From: Platanthera guangdongensis
Lineage: Eukaryota; Streptophyta; Magnoliopsida; Asparagales; Orchidaceae
DNA: 64,000 nt
Direction: 5' to 3'
NCBI GenBank assembly: GCA_039583875.1
Contig: CM077153.1
Location: forward strand, 110,728,568 to 110,792,567
Under the pieces are notes generated by a model, which had not been told where the DNA came from, did no database searches, and was given only the letters and a program-made list of their open reading frames with translations. How positions within the stretch are numbered: the first letter of the stretch is position 1; each line of letters opens with the position of its first letter. A program made the translations under genes and the position numbers. Positions 42,292 to 54,088 of this stretch are shown here, piece by piece.

Positions 42292-43354
42292 ATGGTCCCC
42301 ACACCTTTCCTCCAGTCAGACATGGGGCAGACCCTTACAGCTATCCTTGAGGCCTTCCGAGCTCAGCAAGCCCCAGCCCAGCAGCCAAACCCAGGGGCCA
42401 ACTGGATGAGCACCTTCCGAGGACTCTCTCCCCCATCTTACTTGGGGACAGAGTCGGCAGTACGGACAGAGGAGTGGCTGGATGTGATGTACGAGATGTT
42501 GACTGGGATACGATGCCCTTGGGAGGAGAGGGTGGCCCTAGTGGTATCTTGCTTGGAGTCACATGCCAAGCGGTGGTGGAAGACGCTGTTGGACACGACC
42601 TTTGCTGATAGAGAGATTGCAGAAATCACTTGGGAAGAGTTCAGGGCCACGCTGTTGGAGCACTTTGTTCCTCAGTCGGCCAGGGACGAGTTGGAGGAGC
42701 GGTTCTTGCAGCTGAGGCAGGGCACCAGGACAGTGGTGGAGTACCACCGAGAGTTCGATCATTTGGCCCGATATGCGGGCTCCTATCAGCTGGATGAAGC
42801 GGGATACGTCAAGAGGTTTTATAAGGGCCTAAAAGAGGAGTTGAGGGAGGCCCTGCTTTTTGTCTCTGACGGGCCCATCTCCCGGATTTTGGAGATGGCG
42901 AAGAGGATTGAGGCCGATTGGCACACCACTCGGGGCCGGAAACGGCAAACGGAGGACCAGGGCCGGAGGGCCCGAAATGATCTGCGGCGAGGCATCGTAC
43001 CAGATGGAAGAAGGGCAGAGGAGCAGCCTCGTCAGGAGTTGAGGCAGGAGCCGAGAGAGCAGGTGGTCTTGGCCCCTCAACCTCTCCGGATCCAGGAGAT
43101 GCAGAGACCTCGGGGTATGGCGTATCCCCCGCCGGAGTGCTTCCACTGTCACTAGGTGGGACACCTCCGGAGAGACTGCCCTATGAGGGGGGCACCACCT
43201 CCAGCACCACGGGGTGGCCCACCGGCCCAGCATTTCGGAGGCCGAGGACGCGGCCGAGGACATGGTTACCAGGGAGGCGACCGCAGGCAGAATGGGGAGC
43301 AGATTTACGCTTTGGACTTAGCACAGCCCCGGAACCCGGACAGGGTTATTGCAG
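42292..43354 (+). CDS. gag: Gag of Tekay-2, with in-frame TAG in the zinc knuckle
   Basis: Structural protein forming the particle. The first in-frame ATG is 42292 (the open frame reaches 42223 without ATG). The Retrotrans_gag domain lies at about residues 40-180 (YLGTESAVRTEEWL, AKRWWKTL, ARDELEERFLQLRQGTRTVVEY). The knuckle reads CFHCH-stop-VGHLRRDC: the only damaged position of the CX2CX4HX4C motif is a TAG at 43153-43155 where other Gags have Gln, so CAG to TAG is likely. The frame continues through an Arg/Gly-rich tail to 43354 and would join pol by splicing. Without readthrough the product is 287 residues, ending inside the knuckle. Confidence 0.8.
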
Positions 43355-43473
43355 GTATGAGAGTAATCTTAGTTTTGGATTTATTCTTTGCTCATATTAA
43401 GTGTTGATAGAACTACTACACAACCTAGGTTAGAAAACCTTACACCAGAGTTTTTCTTTCAAAACTGATTTAG
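43355..43473 (+). other. Apparent 119-bp intron between gag and pol of Tekay-2
   Basis: Donor CAG|GTATGA at 43355, acceptor TGATTTAG|GA at 43473, AT-rich inside with in-frame stops. Joining the exons restores one frame across the codon split G|GA, directly giving the usual short segment before the protease. Unspliced RNA would end Gag within the intron. Confidence 0.7.
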
Positions 43474-46400
43474 GAATGGTGATGGTGTGCGGCAAACCTG
43501 CCCATACCCTGTTCGACACGGGGGCATCGCACAACATTGTGTCGGAGGATTTCGTCAAGGACCTGGATCAGATTCGATGTTATACGGGACTACCCAGGAG
43601 GGTGCGCCTCCCCAATGGGATGGAGATCCAGTCCACAGAAAAGTGCCTCCTGGAGGTTACCATAGACGGGTTGGCACTCGAGGCCCCGGCGACGATCCTG
43701 AGGATGCCGGACTTCGACCTCGTCTTGGGCATGACATGGCTTGTCTGGAACCATGCCCAGATTGATTGCCCGGCAAGGAGGGTCGTGCTCAGCCACGGCG
43801 ATACTTATGCGACATTCGAAGGTACTACACCGGTCTCCCGTCGCCTGCTTTCATCTATTCAGGCCATTAAGGCTCATATGCAAGGGGACGAGGTATATCA
43901 AGTATTGTTCGAGATGACTGAGGAGAAGGACCTGATTGCTAACATTCCGGTGGTTCGTGACTACGCCGACATTTTTCCGGATAAACTGCCAGGACTACCT
44001 CCGCATAGGGAAAAGGACTTCCAGATTCAGTTGGTACCAGGGGCTAAGCCGGTATCCAAGGCCCCTTATCGGATGGCTCCGAAGGAGTTGGCGGAGTTTC
44101 GGACGCAGTTGCAGGAGCTGGTGGAAGCAGGATTTGTTAGGCCGAGTTCCTCATCATGGGGAGCTCCTGTCCTGTTCGTAAAGAAGAAGGACGGCACTTT
44201 ACGCCTGTGCATCTACTATCGAGCACTAAACAGGCTGACCGTCCGAAATACCTATCCGCTCCCCAGGATAGACGAGTTGTTCGATCAGCTGGAGGGAGCC
44301 CATTATTTTTCGAAGCTGGACTTGAGATCAGGCTACTACCAGCTGCGGATCCAGGAGGAGGATATTCCGAAGACGGCCTTTAGTAGCCGATATGGATTGT
44401 ATGAGTTCATCGTGATGCCCTTCGGGCTCACGAACGCTCCGTCGGCGTTTATGAGCCTCATGAACCGGGTCTTCGAGGCTTATTTGGATGTGTTCGTCAT
44501 AGTGTTCATAGACGACATCCTTATCTATTCTAAGACGGAGGAGGAGCACACGCGGCATCTAGCACTGACCCTGGAGAGACTGCGGGAGCATCGTCTTTAT
44601 GCAAAGTTCAGTAAGTGTCAGTTCTGGCTGAAGGAGGTGGCTTTCTTAGGTCACATTATCAGCGGAGCCGGGCTGGCAGTGGACCCGGCAAAGATTCGAG
44701 CTATTTCGGAGTGGCCGCAGCTGAAAACAGCCACTGACGTACGGAGTTTTCTAGGACTTGCCGGTTACTATCGGAAGTTCGTGGAGGGATTCTCTCGAAT
44801 CGCCCTCCCGCTCACATCCTTGACAAAGAAGGAGGTACCGTTCGTGTGGACCCCGCAGTGCCAGACAGCTTTCCAGGAGCTGAAGGATCGGCTGACCTCG
44901 GCTCCCATTCTTACTCTCCCCTCGGGGAGGGAGGGATTCCAGGTCTACACCGACGCATCATATCAAGGGATGGGAGCAGTACTGATGCAGAACGGACACG
45001 TCATAGCTTATGCTTCCCGCCAGCTGAAGACCCATGAGAAGAACTACCCAGTGCACGACCTGGAGATGGGAGCTGTTGTATTCGCACTAAAAATATGGCG
45101 GCATTACCTATATGGAGTCCACTGTGACATATACTCCGATCATAAGAACCTTAAGTACGTGGACACGCAGAAGGAACTAAACATCAGGCAGAGGCGGTGG
45201 GTGGAGTTCCTTTCTGACTATCAGTATGAGATGCATTACCACCCGGGGAAGGGGAACGTGGTAGCGGACGCACTGAGTAGGAGTGCTGCCACAGCAGGAG
45301 CAGAGCCTCAGTTGATGTCTATGGAGCTGTTGCAGAGACTAGAGGACATGCACATTTCCCTGGTATCGCCCGATGATCCTGAGCTCTATGAGGAGTACTT
45401 GGCCGCGATAGGCGTTACCGATGACATCAGAGACCGAGTCAGAGAAGGGCAGAGGCAGGATGCCAAGTTAGAGCCCATCTTCCAAGCTCTGGAGGCAGGC
45501 ACTGCAGGGGACTACACACTGAGGGACGACCTGGTGTGCTTCAGAGGACGGGTGTATATACCGGAGGGAGGCCGGATTCGGGAGGATATTATGATGGAGG
45601 CGCACTGCAGCCGGTATTCTGTACACCCGTGGATCACAAAGATGACAGCTGATTTGAAGAAGACGATGTACTGGCCGGGCATGAAGAAAGAGGTCTCACA
45701 CTTCGTAACCCATTGTGAGGCATGTCAGCTAGTGAAGGCGGAGTGCAGGAACCCCGCGGGATTATTGCAGCCACTCCCGGTGCCGGAGTGGAAGTTTGAC
45801 GACATAGCCATGGACTTCATACATGGGCTTCCCCGGTCTCGGACAGGGAATGACTCGATCTGGGTAATCGTCGATCGGTTGACCAAGGTGGCTCGATTTA
45901 TACCGATCAGGAAGGATGATTCAGTAGGAGTACTGGTGCGGAAGTTTGTGGAGCAGTTCATTCGTTATCATGGCGTGCCCAGGACGATAGTGTCGGATCG
46001 GGATGGCAGGTTCACCTCCAGGGAGTGGAGATTCGTGCAAGCCTACTTAGGCACGCGATTGACTTTCAGCACTGCATTCCACCCCCAGACAGACGGGCAG
46101 ACAGAACGCACCAACCGGACGCTGGAGGACCTTTTGAGGCTATGCATCTTGGACCGCGGGGAACCGTGGGAGAAACTCTTGCCCCTTGTCGAGTTCTCCT
46201 ATAACAACAGCCACCAGTCCAGCATCAGGATGGCGCCTTACGAAGCCTTGTACGGGAGGAGATGCCGGACCCCGCTTTCTTGGGTGCAGAACGAGGATCC
46301 GAAAGTGTTGGGGTCAGAGTTTGTTGAATACACCGAGGCACAGGTGAGGCTGATCAGGGACAGGATGCTCGAGGCACAGAGTAGACAGGCTAAGTATTAT

Positions 46401-46883
46401 GACGCCCGACATCGGCAGGTGGAGTTCCAGGTGGGGGACCGGGTGTTTCTGAAGATCCGGCCCATGCATGGAGTTTCACGGGTGCGTGGTCGGAGGAAGA
46501 AGCTCAGCCCTAGCTACATGGGCCCTTACAGGATCCTGGAGCGGATCGGACCCCTAGCCTACCGGCTGGAGTTACCACCAGAGCTGGAAGCGCTGCACGA
46601 CGTCTTCCACATTTCTTCTTTAAGGAGGGCTCTGCTACGCCCGGAGCAGCAGATTCTGACTACCGAAGGGCCGGTAGCGTCAGATCGGTCAGTTCATTTG
46701 GAGCCTGTGAGGATCGACGACCGAGGAGTGCGGGTCTTGCGACGCAAGAAGGTCCCACTAGTCAAGGTCCTGTGGAGGAACCACGGCCAGGAGGAGCATA
46801 CCTGGGAGCCACAGGACCTGATGCGACAAAAATACCCCGAGCTATTCAGTCAGGTATACCTCTCGGACCCCTCAAGATGTTAA
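43474..46883 (+). CDS. pol: Pol of Tekay-2: protease, RT, RNase H, integrase, chromodomain
   Basis: Uninterrupted frame of 1135 codons from the Met at 43476. Aspartic protease LFDTGAS (residue 14 on); RT about 185-370 with the FIDD active site (345-347) and LDLRSGYYQ; RNase H about 485-600 (TDAS, DLEMG, SDHK, all acidic residues present); integrase zinc region HCSRYSVHP...HCEAC (710-750); core Asp780, Asp841, Glu877, the D-35-E spacing of active integrases; chromodomain about 1080-1130 ([17 protein letters not shown]). In RT the usual DYR motif reads IYYRALN, an Asp-to-Tyr change that may impair activity. It acts in particles and, for integrase with chromodomain, on chromatin. The family normally makes one Gag-Pol protein; here the link needs splicing. 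Confidence 0.93.
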
Positions 46884-47149
46884 TTTATTTTTCCTGCTTT
46901 AAGTATACTAAGGGCTGCTCTAGTTAGATAGGGGCTTATCTTTTGTTTATTGGGGGCTTGACCTTGTTTATTGGGATTTTGGTTCGCTGTTTGGGCGAAA
47001 GGGGTCTTAGATCTAAGTTTTCCCATAAAATCAAATTCAACGAACGAGGCGTCATAATGGGATATTACAAGACTCTTTCCTTCGGTAATAAGACCCGTAG
47101 GTCCGACCTTGATTTCGGGGACGAAATCTTTGTTTTGTTTATTGGGATT
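46884..47149 (+). other. 3' untranslated region and primer tract of Tekay-2
   Basis: Contains three copies of TTGTTTATTGGG and the GATTTCGGGGACGAAATC block common near the 3' LTR of plant chromoviruses (47110-47127). A strong purine tract is not obvious; ATTGGGATT abuts the LTR. Confidence 0.6.
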
Positions 47150-50100
47150 TGTAACATCCCATTTCCAACTAGACCCCTAAGAGTGGTTTTGGCCATGACT
47201 AGGTCATGACAAAACCCTAGGAAGCCAGAAATGGGCCAAGAGATAGGAGGCCAAGGTAGGGATCACCATGGTCTGCAAATAGTAGAATTTTGAACAATGG
47301 TTTAGAATGACAATGGGGCTTCACCATGGCCCCAAGACCCTACCACAACACTCCCAAACATTTTGGGAGACCCATTAGAGCCAAAAAGACCCATTAGGGT
47401 CAACCCAAGAGGCCCAGTTGACCAAGGTCAACCCTAGCCCTGAATGGGTCAACCTAGCCTACTTAGGGCCAATTGACCCACTCTTAGTCTAGAGGACCCC
47501 ACCTATGCCCTCCTAACCCTAAAGTGAGGTCAATGGGTCACTAAGGACACATTGGGGTCAGCCCTAGAGGCCAGGTTGACCCAAGTCAACTCAAGCCCTA
47601 ATCTGGGCAAAGTACCCTTACTAAGGGTATGTGACCTCCAAAGTGCAGGGCAACCCTACAAAACCCTACCTAGACCCTAAGGGAAGTCAATGGGTCACCA
47701 AGGATCCATAGGGGTGAACCCTAATGGTCATGTTGACCCAAGTCAACTCTAGCCCTAAAATGGTCAAAGTGACCTTACCAAGGGTCAAGTGACCTTTAAG
47801 GTGCCAAGACAACCCTACCCAACCCTACAAAGACCTTAGGGGAGGCCAAGGAATCACCCAGGACCCAATGGGGTCAACCTAGATGGTCAAACTGACCAAG
47901 TCAACCCTCATTGAGGGTCAAGTCAACTTAGCCCAAAAAGGGCTAACCCAAGCTCAAGCCACTTCTCCTTTAGGCTAAACCCATTCCCATGACCATCATA
48001 ATCCAGTGGGCTGCCTTTAGCTTATGAGGTTGACTAGTCAACCAGAGGTGACTAGGAGAGAGAAAAGAGCTCCTCTCCATGATAATGGAGGAGAGAGAAA
48101 ATGGGGAAGAGGGAAGGGAGGAGAGAAGTCGGCCAAGGAAGGCCAACAGCCACCAGTTATGGCTGTAATCAACTCCTCTAGGGGAGAGGAGTTGATTCCA
48201 GCCGTTTCCCGGCCACCAAGGGGTGGGTTCAGCCCCCCTCCACACAACCCGAGCCACACCTTTAATGGTGTTAATGGCTATTGAAGAACCAGCCTCTCCT
48301 CTCCCCCATTTACCATTTAAACACCTTCAGGGAGCCGAGGGGATCATTTTGGAGCGTTTACCTGTAGGAGACGGGCCACTCCACTGTGCAGTTGCAGAAG
48401 CCGAGTGCCGCCGCCGTCGTCAATGGCATCCCGCCGCTCCTCTCGCATCCAGGCCGCCAGGAAGGTCCTCCTCCTCTCCTTAACTCGCGGGTAGATCCTA
48501 GGAATCATTAGGCTTGAGTTTCGGGCTCAATTGAGCCCGATTCAATCCGGGATTTCTCCTGGTTTCGGCAAGAAAATCTCTTGCTTTATCCGCCGGAAAA
48601 CGCCTCTCCGGCGGCGGAGCCGCCGCCTGACGATAGCCACCACCTCGACGGAGGTGATGGTGGCGGTGGCCGGCCGGGGAAGGGGCTGGATCGCCGGCGG
48701 CAGGGCTTGGAAATCGCTCCAGGCGGGACGAATCTCAGCCGTTGGCTCATCGGGGACGATAACCCAGCGCCGTCGATCTGCGCCAAGATTCGCGCGGCAT
48801 CAAATCAAATACTTTAGGATTTAAATAAAAATCATTTCATTTCTGTCACACTAGATGTATTTAATGTATTTAATTTTTAAAAATACTTAGGGACCCTGAA
48901 TGGAAATCTGCCCAACATGAAAATTGTAGCTTAGGGTGTCTAGTTTGTAGCAAAAATTGCTTGGACCCTTTTGGGCCACTGGTTAGACCAGGGTACCCTT
49001 TATGGGAGGACCTATACCTAGGCCTAAACAGAGATTATTTTTGGTGCCCACACTTCATTCCTTGTCCAAACAAGTTGAAATTTAGGCAGTGAGAAGGTCT
49101 TAGCCATACCTAGAACCTTTCCAAAATTTAGAATTTTTGGAGAATATTTTTCTATAGTTTTTAGGAAAATTTAATAAATTATGATTAATTTAATTATGTG
49201 ACCTAATCAATTTAAAACTCCCCCAAATTTTGGTGGGTGGTCTTAGATGTCATGATAGGTATAGGGTTAAAACTTTAGCTCATTTGGAGATGTTTAGGAT
49301 AGGTAATTTACCCACCCTATATATGACCTTATAAGGGTATTTTGGTCAAAAGCCACTATTTGATGGTTGAGTGGCCAAATCCCCTCATCAGAGGCTGAAA
49401 TTTTGGCCACTGATATAATTTGACTTTTTACACTCACTTATGGAGTTTGGAGTGGATTGGACTAGGGTAGCCCTAGAATTTTAGGGTAGGCCCTTTAGGG
49501 TAAATTTCTAGGGTTTGAAGAAATTGGGGTCAAAAGACCTTGGATGGACTTGAAGCTTGGGAATGATGTGCATAGGGTTACTATGGTCCTGTGGTTAAAA
49601 TTTTAGGGCATTTGGAAGACTTAAAACCCTTTAAATCCATAACCCTAGTTTAGGGCACTAGCTTGAAACCATAAGATCTAATACCAAAACTTTCTGAAAA
49701 GGCCTAAGTCTTTGAATGGGTAGTTGCTTAGGGTATATATATCTCTGGAAATTTTATAATAAATTTTGGATGAATAGTTTTGGTACTTTATTCACAAAGT
49801 CATGTTTTACAATTTTCACTTAGGAATTTTTGGAGAAACATATACTTGATTAAACCTGATGAAACTTAGCAAAGGGGCTTGTAATCATGGTACCCATCTC
49901 TGTAAATTTTTATGAAATTTTTGAAGAATGATATTTAGTAGTTGCTTCTTTAATTATTTAATTCTATGGAACTTTGGTAAATTTAATAATGACATTTAGA
50001 TTGTCTGAAAAATTCTAATTTCTTCATCATGATGTTTCTAGTCCTTATGAAGCCCTAGTAATTTTTACATAATTATTGGAGACATATTTGTGGCACTTCC

Positions 50101-52254
50101 TTCATTATATTTGATTTTAGGAATTATTTTAATAAATCCTTTAGAGGTCAAGAACTATCTGGAAAATTATGACAATTGGCAACCAATAATATTTCTCTGT
50201 TATTTAGTGAATACAAATTTTAGGAGGCCATTACCTGAGAAAATCTTATGGTTCATGTTCAAATTGACTATGGCCTAGTTTTTGAGGAAAATTCAATAAA
50301 TAGTAGATTAATTGGGAAAAATATGATTTTCTGAATTTAAACTATATTTATCATAATAGACCTCTAATAATTATCATAAGGGTACTGGATGAGTATTTCA
50401 TGTACTTCCCTTTTTACGGGTCATGTAGCTTAAGTGGTCTGCATATAGCAAAACTGCAGGATTTCATTTGGATGTGAATTAGGGCAAGTATGATGAGTCA
50501 TGGTGGTTGTTGTAAGGACAAGTGGAATGGGCTGCGTCTTTGGAAGATGAGTGAGCAAGGTGTGGATCTGCCTAGGGTTATAGACGTTTGGGTCCGACGA
50601 AAGATCGTCCTACCCAAGGAGAGTGGAGTCAAATTACCCTAGGAATAGCATATCGAAATATGAGAAATAATGGGTAAGGGAATCAACCAATAATAAAATA
50701 AGTACCTTGCGAAAGGGAACGCTGGGCGTAATCCCAACACAGTTCCTAGTGCCCCTTGAGAGCCCTTCACAGGGAATACCGGGGGCAGTCCTGGGTTAAC
50801 GTAAACTGTTTTAACAAGCTGAAAAGAGTAACTTAGTAATTAGGGTTGCACATTCCACAGCACTGATGGCACCAGATGTTGGTTAGGAGCTCGGCTCGGA
50901 TGGTTAAAAGGCGGACTTTGGGTCCGGGGAGCTTCGGCTCGATTGTTGAGTCGGACGTGTTGGTCCGGGGAGCTTCGGCTCGGTTCTTGATTACGCTAAT
51001 TTGCATGTGCATAAAGGAAAGGAAATTAAGGTGGTGGGTCTTCGGTATTGGAGGGTCGATGCACCGACGCCAATACGTTGACTCGGCAAGTGTGGTTAGC
51101 ACTTCGCCAACAGAAGTCCGGTGCGCCAGCCGGCAAGAGTACGCAGGAGTCCGCTTCGTGCACCAAGCGTTGAGGCGTACGATAGGTCTGACCGGTAGTG
51201 CTTTACTGGTTTAGAGGTGGGCGAGGCCCAACCCACCGCTTCCGTCTGCCACTACGGAGGTATCCTGGGAGGTTACGGCTCCAGAAAGGGGGAACTAAAG
51301 GTCTGTGTGCACAGAGTCGGGTGTGTGTGTTGCACTTGCATGTCCATCATACCCACTTGCATGTCATGGCATAATCGTTACCTTTAACCTTGACACCTAA
51401 AGTATAAGTGGAATGGGACGCTTATACCTTAGGACCTGCTAAACGACCCCTTAGTCTATAAGCTTGTGTGGGCAAGTTTATAAATTAAGGTTAATTTTGA
51501 TATATTTAGTTACTGCTGTTTGACCACCGACACCCCAGCGTATAAATCGATATGGGACTTTTTATACGATGGGAGCCTTGCAAAAGACCCCTTGGCTTAT
51601 GTGTTTTTCACATAAGTGAAGGTTACATTTCATATTACAGCTTATTGTCTTTATATACCATAGAACTTGCTAGAATAGGACCGCTGCCATCTGTTTTGAC
51701 ATTCTCCACCTTCAAGTCCTCCCCTTTCTTCCTCTCCGCTCGGTGCCTAGGAGCCGTGGGGAAAGGGGTGGGGGATGATAGGACTTAGTCTTTTAGACTA
51801 ACGGTTTTCGAACCGCATCATTTAGGGGATCGCGGAGACCAGCATGGAGGAGCAGCCCCAGAGACCGGTGCGCTTGGAGGTGGGGCAGTCTAGCTCCGGA
51901 GTTCACACAGCCGGGACCGTGAGTCTCGACCCTGAACAGTTTTCTACTTTTGTTTCTGCATGAGAGATCTTGTAGTGAGGACTTGATGTACCGGGCATAA
52001 GCCCGTTTTGCTACTCTGATGTTATTTTCTGTAGACACGCCCTTCGTGGAGTTATATTTATTATGTCATGTGATTTTCTGTGGACAGATAGCTTGCATTT
52101 GCTTCATTATTCTGCTACTTTTCTGTGATCGAATTGGCCGGCAGAATCGGCGCTTTGTGGTGATGACTCTTCAGGGCGTGAAGGAGTCACCGCAAAACGG
52201 CGGTTCTGGGCCTAAGACCCCGGTGTCTAAAAAGAAAAAAAAGGGGGTCTTACA
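47150..52254 (+). repeat. Tekay-2 3' LTR (5105 bp)
   Basis: Same length and order of features as 36932-42036, with few differences. Followed by CTATA at 52255-52259. Confidence 0.93.
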
Positions 52255-52259
52255 CTATA

Positions 52260-52297
52260 GTTCTCGAGAAGTCTTACTATAGTTCTCGAGTAGTAGA
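52260..52297. repeat. Continuation of the CTCGAG array (Copia-E LTR) right of Tekay-2
   Basis: Two further CTCGAG copies and the TCTTACTATAG word also found left of the insertion. Ends where the Tat-2 LTR begins. Confidence 0.6.
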
Positions 52298-52972
52298 TGT
52301 TAAGCCCGGAATCTACGACCAGTTCGCACAGCTTACAAGACTAGGCGGCCTGCTATTTCTAGCAGCCACGCATGTCAAGTAGATTGGTTGTCAGAGAAGT
52401 CGGGCGGTCTCCATATCAAGCCGCTGTCAGTACCAGCCCTGCTCAGCGTCAAGTCCAAGGCCCAGACCTTCAGCTCGCCAGGAGGAATCCGCCAGGCCAT
52501 GCAGTTTCCCTTCTTTCTTCTTTTTACTTGTTTGATTCTCCTCACCTCTGCCCGATTCTCCTGTACCACGGGCAGTCGGTAACCTTAGCCCTGCCCATTT
52601 GGGCAGGCCCTCGAGCCTATAAATAGGGGGAGGTAGCACTTCCCAAGCCATGCTGACTTGGTCCAGGAGCTCGCTCTTTAAGAGCTGCGGTCTCAAGCCT
52701 AGCGCCTTGCGGCTTGCTGTCTGGCCGGCTTCTCCATTTTCTCCTTTTTGTAACTGCTTCACTTTTAATAAAAGGAAAGCTCGTCATAAGAGTGGCATTT
52801 AAGCCGCGGCGGGCGAACTCTGCTGTTGCCGCTACTAGCGGCCTCTCTTTCTGTCCCTCAACAACTGCTAGTAACCAACTATTCGACAGTCTCCTCTTTT
52901 CCCTTCCTTTCCCCGGTGCTCGAACCGTTAGTTGTTGGTGCCCGACTCCCTTTCCAATTTCGTGCATCAACA
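52298..52972 (+). repeat. Tat-2 5' LTR
   Basis: 675 bp, TGTTAAGCCCGGAATC...GTGCATCAACA, clearly related to the Tat-1 LTR read on the minus strand. TATA box CCTATAAATAGG at 52616-52627. Confidence 0.85.
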
Positions 52973-53248
52973 GTTAACACGCGACCTTCAGATATCGATT
53001 AGTCGATGAAATCAACGGTCTAGTGGCTCAGAACACTATAGCTACTAGAACTCGGCTGCCTATCAAGCAGGCCGCGACTTCGCCGGCTAAGGTTTTCAGC
53101 ACTCCACCAACACTGTAAAACCTGTTGTTCTACCCGCCAGCTACTCTGTCGGTCTTCCTATTGGCTTATCTCACCATTAAGTCGCCAGTTCAAGCCGCAA
53201 CTGGTCAGCGGTCTCTAAGTAAAGTTTGGTTATTTTCTCCCATTCAAA

Positions 53249-54088
53249 ATGAATCGTGCGAAGGGAAGAAGTGAATCTAATTTCTTGTCAGCTATTACTA
53301 ATCTATCAGATGAGCAAGATTGTTCATATCTTAGTGATGGGGCCCTTGACAGTGATAACAAATTTTATGCCAGTTGGGTTGAACACGCGCCAAAATCTAT
53401 TGCATGGGAGAAGAAGAAGAAGAAGAAGAAGAAGAAGTCCCTTCTCCGTTCATTGACCGGATTCGTTGGGATACCGTCTCCGATGATTTCAGAGTACCAC
53501 TTCTCCTAGAAAATTCTGGATGTGATGATCCATTTTCTCACTTACAAGCCTTTGAATCGACTGTTTCACTAAAAAAGGTGTCAGACGGAATAAAATGCAA
53601 ACTTCTTATTATATCTTTTGGCGACATTTCAAGGAAGTGGTTCTATAGTCTGCAACCTCGATTGATCACCAGTTTTAAAGATCTTCGAAGGCAATTCATT
53701 TCAAGATTTACTACTTACAAGAAGCGGAAAATAAATGTTGGAGCTCTCTTCCGAATCAAGCAGGGAATTGACGAATCTAATCCGGACTTTGTTGACCGGT
53801 TCCAAAAGGAAGTTCTGTATGTTGGTAGCATTCATCAAGATTATTACTTATATATTTTCGTGAACGGACTTCGAGAAGGCCCTCTGAAATTTAAACTCAC
53901 AATAAAGGACCCCAAACTTATGGAGATCTTATTGAAATCGTTAATAAGTTCATATTGGTTGAAGAAGCAAATAAAGATTATATCTCGCTTTTTGAATCGG
54001 ATGACTAAACAACCTCAGGGGACTTCTGGTGATCAACAACCTAATTCCTCCCAAAATGTTTCACAAGTTAAAAATTGCAAGTCTTCTC
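53249..54088 (+). pseudogene. gag: Gag of Tat-2, N-terminal part
   Basis: The Met at 53249 matches the chosen start of Tat-1 Gag. The frame is thrown off in a (GAA)n run (53411-53437); the conserved core then continues in another frame (IRWDTVSDDFRVP, DDPFSHLQAFE, FKDLRRQFISRF, RIKQGIDESNPDFVDRFQKEV). A second frame change near 53910 replaces the region aligned to GDLIDIVNTFI of Tat-1, and it returns later. The Copia-F insertion ends it at 54088. Not functional. Confidence 0.8.
53411..53437 (+). repeat. (GAA)n microsatellite in Tat-2 gag
   Basis: Nine GAA/AAG triplets coding the Glu run of Gag. The frame differs before and after it compared with Tat-1, so an indel here broke the gene. Confidence 0.8.

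Larger units (their letters stand above)
36932..52254 (+). mobile_element. Tekay-2: complete Tekay/Del-type chromovirus with 5.1-kb LTRs
   Basis: 15323 bp with two 5105-bp LTRs (36932-42036, 47150-52254) and duplication CTATA. Internal order: primer site, gag, apparent intron, protease-RT-RNase H-integrase-chromodomain. By eye the LTRs differ by roughly 30 substitutions plus two compensating 1-base indels, so under 1%: a recent insertion. The chromodomain and domain order place it in the Tekay (Del) chromoviruses. A TAG in the gag zinc knuckle is the main visible defect. Confidence 0.93.
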
